Shown here: positions 1 through 8,708 of the stretch, in pieces
How positions within the stretch are numbered: the first letter of the stretch is position 1
Layout: each line of letters opens with the position of its first letter
Assembly: GCA_963576735.1 (NCBI GenBank)
Contig: OY755178.1
Location: forward strand, 3,906,001 to 3,970,000
Length of the DNA stretch: 64,000 bases
Source of the DNA: Bedellia somnulentella
Taxonomy: Eukaryota; Arthropoda; Insecta; Lepidoptera; Bedelliidae
Reading direction: 5' to 3'
The notes under the pieces: generated by a model
Seen by the model: the letters and a program-made list of their open reading frames with translations, nothing else
Databases searched by the model: none
Told to the model about the DNA's origin: nothing
Translations under genes and position numbers: made by a program

Positions 1-633
1 CTTTTCAGTTATCATGGTCACGGAAAGACTTCTTAAAAACAATGTGATAACACGCGATTAAAATATCCGAAAATCAATAGTTGTTTTAATTATGATGTGC
101 AATCGTGAAAATTTTAGAACATACTTATATTAAGGAATATCAAGATTAGCATTTATTTTGTGCAAATTTATATTTTGCCGTTTGTAACAAAAGAAGTACA
201 AGCGTCGACCCTTGCCGACCTGGGTCGCAAAATTTCCGTTCACTTTATGTCAAAGATGGTGCGGTCAAGCATGTCTTGTAGATACTTCCGGAGGGGATAT
301 ACACTCTTTGTTTGTCCTCCATTATTTATACAGGATATTTAGCTCAGATTTTTCCTTGGAATTTCCCGAAAGTATCTCGTTTCAGAACATGTAGAATATT
401 TTAGTTATCATTATATTTTATCAAATCAACGTGTATCAAGAAAATACAAATAGAACAGGAAAATTCTTAATGAACGAAAGCGAAGATAAAACAAAAACCT
501 CCTTTGATGTCTGAGTTATGAAAACATGGTAAAATGTGAATAAATTGTAACTTATAAAAGATTGAATAAACATATTAAAAGTGTCATTGAATAAATATGT
601 TAGTTTACATATTATTTACAAAAGGATTATATC

Positions 634-1441
634 AATATGTGTGGTTAATTTATCATGGTTGTTAACGGTGAGGGAAAAGATCGTGAGGAAACCCACATGG
701 CTGAGTTGTACTTAGTCATGTGACAGTGTATTCGTACAAAAACGGCGATAGGCCTGCCCCATAGATTAAAAAACGTTAGATAGGTCATTTACGAGGAAAA
801 TGGCGCTTACGTGTGGCACCGATTGCGGCAGATGAACACACACAACTCGAAATATATCCAAACAACACACCAAGAAATACATTTGAAATGTAAGCGAGAT
901 AGCACATCTTAAAGCAAGCGCTAAGAAGAGATAAATATATTTTCTCTGTACCGTCGTGAAATATGACACTAAGATGACCGTTTGACAAAGAATAATTAAG
1001 ACCTATACGCACGATTTATTATAAATTATAATTAAAACGTTGTAAATTTATAATACTTACGAATGATAAGTAATCTCATCATTTTAGTAGTTTTTCTACT
1101 ATAGTTTGTGCAAAATCTCATCACACACGACGGCATTCTCGATAATTTTGATAAACGAACACGCCAAAACAGGTGAACGATTGCGACGGCAGCTAGTGCG
1201 CGACTGAAGTCAGATGAGCCATTTAGCCTGTCTTTTAAGTGCCACTTATGAGCGCGCATGACTTATCTACGGTTTTTTATTCGTACATCTATGGGCCTGC
1301 CCCCTATCACGTGAGTACACTGTCCATGCAAAACGTGGGTACTCTGAACACCAGGTGACAAAGTCACGTGATGTTCAGAAGTATTAGTACCTCTGCCAAC
1401 CCCTTCGGGGATATGCGGCGTGAACGTTTATGTTATGTTAT
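634..1441 (+). mobile_element. SINE-1 (tRNA-derived), 5'-truncated, split by a MITE
   Basis: Body matches the complete SINE-1 copy at 43116-43491 and ends in a TATGT-type tail. It is flanked by the TSD GATTATATC at 625-633 and 1442-1450. The sister A module at about 40835 lacks the insertion. The tRNA-like head is missing, as expected for incomplete target-primed reverse transcription. A 534-bp MITE interrupts it at 760-1293. Confidence 0.85.
760..1293. mobile_element. MITE with 9-bp target duplication inside SINE-1
   Basis: The insertion begins CATAGATTAAAAAACG and its other end, read inward, begins CATAGAT followed after a few bases by AATAAAAAACCGTAGATAAG, giving imperfect terminal inverted repeats of about 30 bp. 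It is flanked by GGCCTGCCC on both sides (751-759 and 1294-1302). Removing the element and one duplicate restores the uninterrupted SINE sequence seen at 43330-43360. No ORF of note, so non-autonomous. A 9-bp duplication fits the Mutator/MULE group, but the family is not proven. Confidence 0.75.
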
Positions 1442-2267
1442 GATTATATCGAATTTAAAAACTCTGATAGCCGACAAACAAAGTACTATTGCAAAAGAAA
1501 AATTAAAAATAAATTAAACTAGCAAACGTTTTTACTTAAAGTTTTACTTTCGGGAATTAAAATAGGCGTCAGTCTGTCACGATAGATATCGCCATTATTA
1601 TTCAGAGAGAATTCCAAGTTATTTCGTTTCATTGAAGACGCCCATTTGCCTTCTCGAAATTACGTTAGGCTAGCCCGCCTCTTTGGAGTTCGAACGTTTT
1701 TCCCCGATTCCGAACAGAAAAAAAAAACTTTTGTCATTAGGCCGCTATTCAAACGCTTTCAAAAGTTAGCGTGTTACAATAATAAAGCAGTTTTGTGGTA
1801 TTATCCTTTAAATACCTGGGACTGGATAAAGGAAAATGTACTTTTCGGTGACTTCTTTTTATACTGATGAGACCGCCATCATTTCTGTTACTTTAACGTT
1901 TAAATGGTTTAAGTTAAGTACGTTTTGTGATTCAGTTTGAATTGTTCCAAATTGGAACACGATAGAATATGCTTAAAATGGTTTTCATCCTACATTTTAA
2001 CTCATCAAGGTAAATGGAAAAAAGCATGCACATGTGTACATATATTTTAGTAGGATAAAATTTGTAAATATTGATTTTTAAAGCAACTAATATAAGAACA
2101 ACAAAACTTTGATAAGAACTATATAACTTGAATTGCATGCTGAAACACAGACGTTCGTCTAGTTCGGCTGCAATTATCTTTAAAATTGCACTGTAAAGCT
2201 AAGCACAGTTTTTGATTATAAACCATTATAATAAACTTGTACACTTTTCTTAAATAAACTATTTGTA

Positions 2268-2540
2268 TTTGGTTTGGGCACATAGAGAGGATGGGTGATA
2301 ATTGGGTAAATTAGTAAAAGAGATCCATAGAGCCAATGTAGACGGTAATGTTAGTAGAGGACGACCTCGGAAGACACATTTGGACCAATGGGGAGTATGC
2401 TTAAAAAGGAAGGCATCCGAAATAAGAAGAATAAAACAGCATGTATGAAAAGATTGATGGTTGTAAACTAAACTAGAGAGGTTAGCTAAAATCGTACTAA
2501 GTGGCGATCGATAATCTATGCGTACCCCAATGTACATGTG
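2268..2540 (+). pseudogene. Decayed 3' end of an RTE-like LINE
   Basis: Resembles the C-terminal coding end of the RTE-like reverse transcriptase at 15668-16633: the stretches for FGHIER, the RANV..GNVSRGRPRK region and CQDRTKWRSII are recognisable at the DNA level. Stops and frameshifts make it non-coding. Copies of the same fossil sit in the sister A modules (41428-41600, and 47036-47161 continuing at 53779-53950), so the insertion predates amplification of the tandem unit. Confidence 0.75.
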
Positions 2541-2645
2541 TGTATGCGACTATTCGTGAATGTAGATGAGTACATATACTTTATAGATACAAAAACGGAT
2601 TAATTACAAAGATTGATAAAATAAAACTAAACAGTAGGTCACTTA

Positions 2646-2810
2646 TAACGGGTATAAGGGTATACGGGTCGGGTATACGGGGGCGTATACCCGAAGGTCG
2701 CGGGTTCGAACCCCGCCAGTGTCGAAATTTTTCTTTCCTTTAATAACATCTTTTATTTATGAGTAATAATCCCCACATGAGGAATTCATGTCAAAAAACA
2801 TTAAATTAGA
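2646..2810 (+). mobile_element. SINE-2 (tRNA-like head), 165 bp
   Basis: Flanked by the 10-bp TSD AGGTCACTTA at 2636-2645 and 2811-2820. It contains a pol III box B-like GGTTCGAACCCC at about 2703-2714, followed by GCCAGTGTCGAAATTTTTC and a tail with CCCCACATGAGG. The sister module at about 54030 is empty. No true tRNA fold is seen, so this is a tRNA-derived repeat and not a tRNA gene. Confidence 0.8.
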
Positions 2811-3745
2811 AGGTCACTTACACTCCATACTTTATATGTCCCCATCGAGGGGCTCAGATAGTCAGACGACTCAAGTATATAAACTTAGTTTAAATTATTT
2901 AAAAAAAAGTAGAGTTTACCACACATGCGATTTAACCCGAGTCCTCTAGATTGTAAGCTAAGCGTTTCATCATTAGACCACAGAGGCAGTTAAAACACAA
3001 GACTAAAGAGACACGGAGGCTTTCCATTAGTTGCGTTAAAATATTCACGATGATAATCCAATAAAAGCATATCGTGTTAAAGCTGTATAAAGTTGCAGAA
3101 CGGAGGCGCTATGAGGCTTGGTTTCCGTGACTAATTTCATAATGAAACTTTGTCATCTCTTGCTACGCTCATGTATCCAATTATAACTTTCTTTATTAAA
3201 TAATTAAAATGTGTCACAATTATATTATAACTTGATGAGATTAGGTTAGTTCATCACACCCTTGTTGGCAAAGGAGCATTCAATTATTCAATTAATAAGC
3301 TCCTGAGAACTCGGTTGTGCTTATTATGGAAATGAAATTTCTATGAAAATGTGATTGAATATGCCGATGCTATTTTGGTGTGAGTTATGTCACTCACTTA
3401 CAATAGTGGCAATAATTAGTAGGTGAGTGCGTCGTGAGCATTTTTTTTAAACTTCTTACTTGTTTAGAAAATTACTGACAAATATTTTTTTGTGATATCT
3501 GCAATGAATCTTGAATTAATCATGCTAGAGATGTATATATACATATATTTAACTGTAACCCTTATTCTAAATAATTTATAAAGAATTAGTAACTTATGAT
3601 ACGTTTATGATCCTGACCGCTACAAAAAAAAAAATAGAAATACACACATGAGAAACTTTAATTTAGTATTCGGTTTTTTTTTATTCGTTTGCATGGGTTA
3701 ATTAAATGAATTATAACACTTAATTGTGTGTTGAATATTGCATAT

Positions 3746-4274
3746 AAAAACCGACTTCAGTGGAAAAAACAACCGAAAATAAGCAATCTAGTAATAAAAA
3801 GTACGAAATAAGATTTTTAATTGAATATGAGTACTGGGATTAATACCTTTGCAATTTTTTTATTCCATACGCGTCAGTTCAACCTACCTAAATATTAAAA
3901 TTCTCTTAAATTAATTTGTGAGCCGGTGCCAGCCTCCGTGATGATTGACAATAATAAGTGTGTATTTCGCACTTCATACACATGTACAATGTAGGATACC
4001 TTGTAGTTGTAGGGTAAATTTATTTTTGTACGTATTACCATTTAAAACGTTAGGCGATAGATATATATTGTTTTGCACTTTTGTTTGACTGGCACCGACT
4101 CAAAAATTAATTTAAGAGAATTTTAATATTTAGGTAGGTTGAACTGACGCGTATGGAATAAAGAAATTGCAAAGGTATTAATCACAGTACTCATATTCAA
4201 TTAAAAATCTTATTTCGTACTTTTTAGTACTAGATTGTTTATTTTCGGTTGTTTTTCCCACTGAAGTCGGTTTT
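3746..4274. mobile_element. Foldback MITE with ~185-bp arms
   Basis: The left arm (3746-3930) begins AAAAACCGACTTCAGTGG and is nearly the reverse complement of the right arm (4088-4274), which ends CCACTGAAGTCGGTTTT. About 150 bp of spacer separate them. The ACCGACTTC terminus is a common lepidopteran repeat end. No coding capacity. Confidence 0.8.
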
Positions 4275-4508
4275 CTTTTTGTTAAAAGTTATTTTATTTT
4301 ACGAGTTTTAGAGATGGGTAGACCTGGCAAAGATGCGTCTCGTATGAGGCAGTGCGACAGTTACTGTATTATTTTTCGTATTTCCGGTATTTCTATTATT
4401 ATACGATATTAAATAGGCTCAACCATATGTAACTTTACATTGTCCTTGAAATCCCTAGAAAAGCGCGGTAGGCGATGGTCTACAATTCTACATCTCAATA
4501 AAGACTCA
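4275..4508. other. Intergenic AT-rich stretch
   Basis: No ORF, RNA gene or recognised repeat seen between the foldback MITE and the next SINE fragment. Confidence 0.5.
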
Positions 4509-4690
4509 AACGTTCACGCCGAATATCCCCGAAGGGGTTAGCAGAGGTAGTAATACTTCTGAATATCACGTGACATTGTCACCTGTTGTTCTGAGTACCC
4601 ACGCTTTGCTTGGACCCACGTTCTCACGTTATACAGGGCAGGCCTATCGGCGGCGTTTTGAACAAATACACTGTCACATGATTGTGAGTT
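4509..4690 (-). mobile_element. SINE-1 fragment
   Basis: Reverse-complement match to the 3' half of SINE-1, diverged, with the shared 3' end (CCCCGAAGGGG hairpin, TTCACGCC). Just beyond it, at 4690-4735, is a piece of the same dispersed repeat seen at 12700-12740 (CCCTCGATTTC..GGATGCCATCATCAGA). Confidence 0.75.
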
Positions 4691-4739
4691 TCGACAGTCC
4701 CCTCGATTTCCTGGGATGCCATCATCAGATCCTGGTCTA

Positions 4740-4782
4740 AAGAAAGAAAGAAAGAGAAAGAAAGAAAAGAAAGAAAGAAAGG
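4740..4782. repeat. AAAG microsatellite
   Basis: Imperfect run of GAAA/AAAG units read directly from the sequence. Confidence 0.9.
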
Positions 4783-4955
4783 TCTCATGGTTCTTTCTCG
4801 GTAACAATAACATGACAAAAGAAATGTCGAGTGAAACTGTACTTCTCCTCATATAAGCTACGAAGATGAGCATAAATCTTTATGGAATGGTGAAAGAACT
4901 GTTTCCGAACTCCTAGTGATTAAGGACCCACACCTTCCATCATCAGTTTAGCAGC

Positions 4956-6536
4956 ATTTTTTTTTTTTTTGTGTTTTGAATCTGCAATCAGTCGGTGGAC
5001 CATAAGCGGATGATTTGAGTGAATTGTCTTGACGTTTAGAGTGTAGCAGAGAATATTGCCTCTGAAACTCTTTCACAAAACATCTTTCCTCTTCAGTCGC
5101 CGTACAGAGCGAGAAGTGTCCAGTAGTTGGTTTGCTAGAATATTTGGGTGTGCGACTAGTCGGTCAGTATATTTAGCTTTTAACTCTGTTATTTCTTCAG
5201 CCACTGTGGGTATGTTAAGGTAGCTGTGGATCTCATCGTTTCTTGCAAACCAGGGAGCTTTGGCAATTGTTCGCAGGATAGCATTTTGGACCCGTTGCAG
5301 GCAAACAATGTTGCTATTGCTAGCTGTACTCCATAACTGAGCACCGTATGTCCAGATTGGCTTTAGTATACTTTTGTATATTAGAAGTTTATTGTCTGTT
5401 GACAAAACAGAATTTCTCCCTAATAGCCAATAGAGTGATTTGAACTTAGTATTGATCTCATCTCTTTTCTTTTTAATATGGTTTTTCCAAGTCAATCTTC
5501 TGTCCAAGTGGAAGCCAAGGTATTTGACGCAATCAGTATGGGGCAAGGTATCTGAGCCTAGTTTGACCGATGGGCAGTCACCTTGTTTCAGGGTAAAGGT
5601 GATATGAGCAGATTTAGAAGCACTTGCCTGTACTCGCCAATTTAACATCCAGGAGTGTACCCTATTTAGTTGACTTTGCAGATTGGCACTAGCTTTTGCT
5701 GGGTTTGAGTCTGACGATAGCAGAGCAATGTCATCGGCATAAGTAGCCACCGTCACAGCATCTGTTACTGGAAGATCATGGGTGAAGATGTTGTACAGTA
5801 CGGGACCCAAGACGGACCCTTGGGGAACACCTGCTTCTATGTCGTATAGCTTTGATCTTGCATCACCCTGTTTGACGAAGAATTGACGGTCGGATAGGTA
5901 GGATTTAATTATACAAAAATAAGGATGTGGTAGCCGTTCCTTAATCTTGACTAGAAGACCTCGATGCCAGACTTTGTCAAATGCTTGTTGGACATCCAAA
6001 AATGCTGCGCTGCAGTAAAGCTTGGCTTCAAAGCATTGGCGAATGGTGTGGTACACTCTATGCATTTGTTCCACTGTAGAGTGAGACCTCCTGAATCCAA
6101 ACTGATGCGATGGTACAATGTGACACTCTTCCATAGCACAGGATAAACGAGTTAGGAACAGCTTCTCCCACAGTTTGGAAAGAACTGGAGTAAGACTTAT
6201 AGGCCTAAAAGACGTAGGTTCATAAAGAGGTTTGCCATACTTGTGGATCAGAATTATTTGTGAGATCTTCCATACACGAGGGATATAAAATTCACGAAGT
6301 ATTGCATTAAACACACTGGCCAGGTACGTTAAGCATTTCCGTGGGAGTTCTTTAAGGACTCTGGGTGTTATAAGATCGTAACCCGGTGCCTTATTTGCAT
6401 CCATGCGACGTATTTCTTCACCTACTTCTTTAGGTGAAATTGTTCGGAGAGGTGGACATAGTTGAAAATCTCGATTCAATATTTCACCTATTGAAGCAGG
6501 TACTTCATGACAGGATCGGGTAGATCGAAATAATAT
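4956..6536 (-). mobile_element. Jockey-clade LINE, 3' half
   Basis: On the minus strand this ends in an A run (T run at 4956-4971 on plus) after a short 3' UTR, and holds the RT-containing half of ORF2. Its missing upstream half lies on the same strand at 11858-12607. The two halves are separated by a complete plus-strand LINE, so this is one element split by a later insertion. The exact breakpoint on this side lies somewhere in 6505-6540; I could not define a TSD. Confidence 0.8.
5073..6536 (-). CDS. Jockey-like reverse transcriptase, C-terminal half of split ORF2
   Basis: Reverse transcriptase of a Jockey-clade non-LTR retrotransposon, which copies the element RNA at a nicked target. The reading frame is open from about 6536 to the stop at 5073. 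There is no genuine ATG start, because translation would have entered from the upstream half now at 11858-12607. In order one sees the ANKAPGYDLIT block, HQFGFRRSHST, FLDVQQAFDKVWH, GVPQGSVLGP and the catalytic YADD (Y at about residue 247 counted from 6479). A typical C-terminal thumb follows, with YLGFHLD and RRLTWKNHI. The frame is undamaged over 460 codons, so the element was young when interrupted. The final few residues near 6520-6536 may belong to the inserted LINE. No RNase H domain is visible. Confidence 0.88.
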   Translation of the reverse strand: MLFRSTRSCHEVPASIGEILNRDFQLCPPLRTISPKEVGEEIRRMDANKAPGYDLITPRVLKELPRKCLTYLASVFNAILREFYIPRVWKISQIILIHKYGKPLYEPTSFRPISLTPVLSKLWEKLFLTRLSCAMEECHIVPSHQFGFRRSHSTVEQMHRVYHTIRQCFEAKLYCSAAFLDVQQAFDKVWHRGLLVKIKERLPHPYFCIIKSYLSDRQFFVKQGDARSKLYDIEAGVPQGSVLGPVLYNIFTHDLPVTDAVTVATYADDIALLSSDSNPAKASANLQSQLNRVHSWMLNWRVQASASKSAHITFTLKQGDCPSVKLGSDTLPHTDCVKYLGFHLDRRLTWKNHIKKKRDEINTKFKSLYWLLGRNSVLSTDNKLLIYKSILKPIWTYGAQLWSTASNSNIVCLQRVQNAILRTIAKAPWFARNDEIHSYLNIPTVAEEITELKAKYTDRLVAHPNILANQLLDTSRSVRRLKRKDVL

Positions 6537-6539
6537 CTA

Positions 6540-7359
6540 ATTCGTGCTTAGCTATTTAATTTTCGCTATAATTGTTAAAAAGCATAGAAATAAACCATAA
6601 ATGGTTGTAAATTGTTGTAAAGTGCGTATTTCATCCACACAAGTGTTATCTTAGAGTAATATTAAGTGAATGTGACAAAATAAGTGATTAAAGTTTGTGA
6701 CGTTTTAACGGCTGAAACCAAACAAAGGAAAACATCGCTAGATAGGAAAACCCTTGCCGAGTAAACCAGCTAAGTAAATTTATGTATTTTTGAACAATAA
6801 TAGGTATTTCAATTTAATAAAAATCCTATATTACTTATAAAACAACGGTCTTCATTTGATCACCGCTTCAACTAAGTAAGAGTGAGACAAATAGCTGGTT
6901 TCTTATTACTTACTATCTTTCAAACACGGGTTCGATTCCCGTTATTAATTATTATAGTTTATAATTATATATACTTTTCTTTTCTTTATATTAAGTGAAT
7001 TTATCATATAAAAATCTTTTTCTACTGAGCTATTTAATCGCATTCCTTCACTTATTATAATATTAGGTACTTATTAGAATTTGTGAGTACAAATTGTTTG
7101 TCGTAAAGGATATAATAAATAGTAAAACGTTAATATTTAAAAATAAATTAGGGTAGTGATAACACTCGGTGTCATATTTTGAGTGTTACATTTATGATTA
7201 TATTGTTTAGTTAATAGAAAACAAACGATAAATAATAACTTTATATCTTTGTTGTAAGTAGGCGCTTGTGTGGATCGAAATATTTTAGTATTAGGATTAT
7301 CGTTCGCTATAGTAACGCTTTAAACTATTATATAATATTAAGACTGTTCGTTTCGTAAA
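6540..7359 (+). other. 5' UTR of the CR1/Daphne-like LINE
   Basis: AT-rich, without a long ORF, leading directly into ORF1. LINE 5' UTRs carry internal promoters; I cannot identify one. A box B-like GGGTTCGATTCCCG occurs at about 6927-6940, so part of this stretch could be an old SINE piece. Confidence 0.5.
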
Positions 7360-8700
7360 ATGGACTCGATTACAACTCGTAGAATGGCTGCCGAACAAAA
7401 ATATGAAAAATTAAAAAGAGAGTTAAATGATGCAGAACAATTAAAAAATAGGCTTTTAGAAGAACGGGACGAAAACGTTTTAGCTATTCGTAATTTAAAG
7501 TTGAAAAATAGTAATCTTTTAGAAAAAATTGTGTTGCTTCGTGAATCTTACGACATTTCTCAAGTGGAATTAGAAAACCAGCAGATATTAATATTAAAGC
7601 ATGAGGATCAGTGCGCAAAGCATGAAGTAGCTTTAGAGCGAATTCATATTCTGAATGAGCAGTTGGCAGAGGCACACGCTCAATTGGCGGAATTCCATAG
7701 AATAAAGAATATTCACGAAGACTCTCACGCAGTTTCTTTATGTGCCGAACTTGAGGCAGAATCATTATCTTCTATGACCTCTTTTAAATATTCAAAAACT
7801 TTCAGTCGTAAACAGTGTAAAAAATATAAATTAGTTAAAAAACGTATATACAACACAAACAAAAGTCTTATAAGTATGAAAAATAGTATAAAATTCATAA
7901 ACAAGTCTTACAGAAAAATTGATTTACTAAACCAAATAGATAGTTTGAATGATAAACTGAGTGAGCTGATTGTTAGTCAGGAAGATCTGCATTTAAGATA
8001 CAAACATATAGGCAGTCTTATAGACAAAGAGACGGTTACTCTGAATAGTCATATTTCCTCAAATAGCGTTATATCTCAATCACCCCAACCAATTAATGGG
8101 ATTACATTACCAACTGTTAGCACGCCGCCGGCGCCGCCGGCAAACAGAACATTAGTATTTTCGGATGGCATGGCCGTAGGTTTTGGCGAAATACTATCGA
8201 AGTATCTTAATCAGCAGATCATTAACCATTGCTATACGGGTGCAAACTTTAATTATATAGTAGAACGAATATTATTAGGCACTTATGACGAATATACAAC
8301 GATTGTCGTACTGGTCGGCAATAGTATAGGATTAAATAAGTATTTATTGAATAAAAGTTTAAATAAACTTTTGGAAATACAAAAAATATATAAATGTAAA
8401 TTTATATTTTGTACCTTTCCATACTTACTTAATATGGATAAGCAGAATGACAATATTCATATTATGAATAATCTAATATGTCACGTGACATGTTGTCAAA
8501 GCGACAATTTATTTTGTTTGGATTTGAATAAGTTTTTACCTTATTCAAATTCTCGACTGGGTACTGTATACATACCCTTAAATCAAAAGCGGAACATTGC
8601 TAAATTATTAGCATATAATATATCTGACCCCCATATATTTAATATAAGGGGAAACTTACTTCTAGTATGCGATGGTGGAAGCCATAATTTAAACTTTTAA
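7360..8700 (+). CDS. LINE ORF1: coiled coil plus SGNH/esterase-like domain
   Basis: 446 residues starting at an ATG. Residues ~1-125 are rich in K, E, L and Q with heptad spacing and look like a long coiled coil. A second helical stretch (~165-225) and a proline-rich linker (STPPAPPAN, ~260) follow. The C-terminal part from TLVFSDGMAVGFG (~267) to the end resembles the SGNH/GDSL esterase fold found in ORF1 of CR1-group LINEs: FSDG sits where block I (GDS) is expected and VLVGNS fits block III (GxN). The usual nucleophilic serine is not obvious, because SDG replaces GDS, so the domain may be catalytically dead and act in RNA or membrane binding. ORF1 proteins of this group are thought to package element RNA. 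The stop lies 8 bp before the ORF2 ATG. Confidence 0.75.
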   Translation: MDSITTRRMAAEQKYEKLKRELNDAEQLKNRLLEERDENVLAIRNLKLKNSNLLEKIVLLRESYDISQVELENQQILILKHEDQCAKHEVALERIHILNEQLAEAHAQLAEFHRIKNIHEDSHAVSLCAELEAESLSSMTSFKYSKTFSRKQCKKYKLVKKRIYNTNKSLISMKNSIKFINKSYRKIDLLNQIDSLNDKLSELIVSQEDLHLRYKHIGSLIDKETVTLNSHISSNSVISQSPQPINGITLPTVSTPPAPPANRTLVFSDGMAVGFGEILSKYLNQQIINHCYTGANFNYIVERILLGTYDEYTTIVVLVGNSIGLNKYLLNKSLNKLLEIQKIYKCKFIFCTFPYLLNMDKQNDNIHIMNNLICHVTCCQSDNLFCLDLNKFLPYSNSRLGTVYIPLNQKRNIAKLLAYNISDPHIFNIRGNLLLVCDGGSHNLNF

Positions 8701-8708
8701 GAGTGACA

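Larger units (their letters stand above)
1..3745. repeat. Module A of the ~6.3-kb tandem unit, copy 1
   Basis: Non-coding AT-rich sequence that recurs, with small indels, at 40080-42780 and at 46210-47161 plus 53779-55400. The best conserved core is 1552-1895, near-identical to 40955-41310 and 46330-46690. Further shared blocks are 138-620, 2160-2540 and 2811-3720. This copy carries two SINE insertions that the others lack. A short open frame at 1646-1867 exists only because an A run here is one base longer than in the sister copies, so I do not regard it as coding. No host gene is visible. Confidence 0.8.

Noticed and set aside
160..342. 60-codon frame also open at 40137-40319
   Set aside because: It starts with GTG, not ATG, in both copies, lies inside a non-coding repeat module, and the parallel frames reflect copy homology and not selection.
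1646..1867. 73-codon frame in module A
   Set aside because: Open only because of one extra A in a homopolymer; the near-identical copies at 41050 and 46430 are frameshifted.
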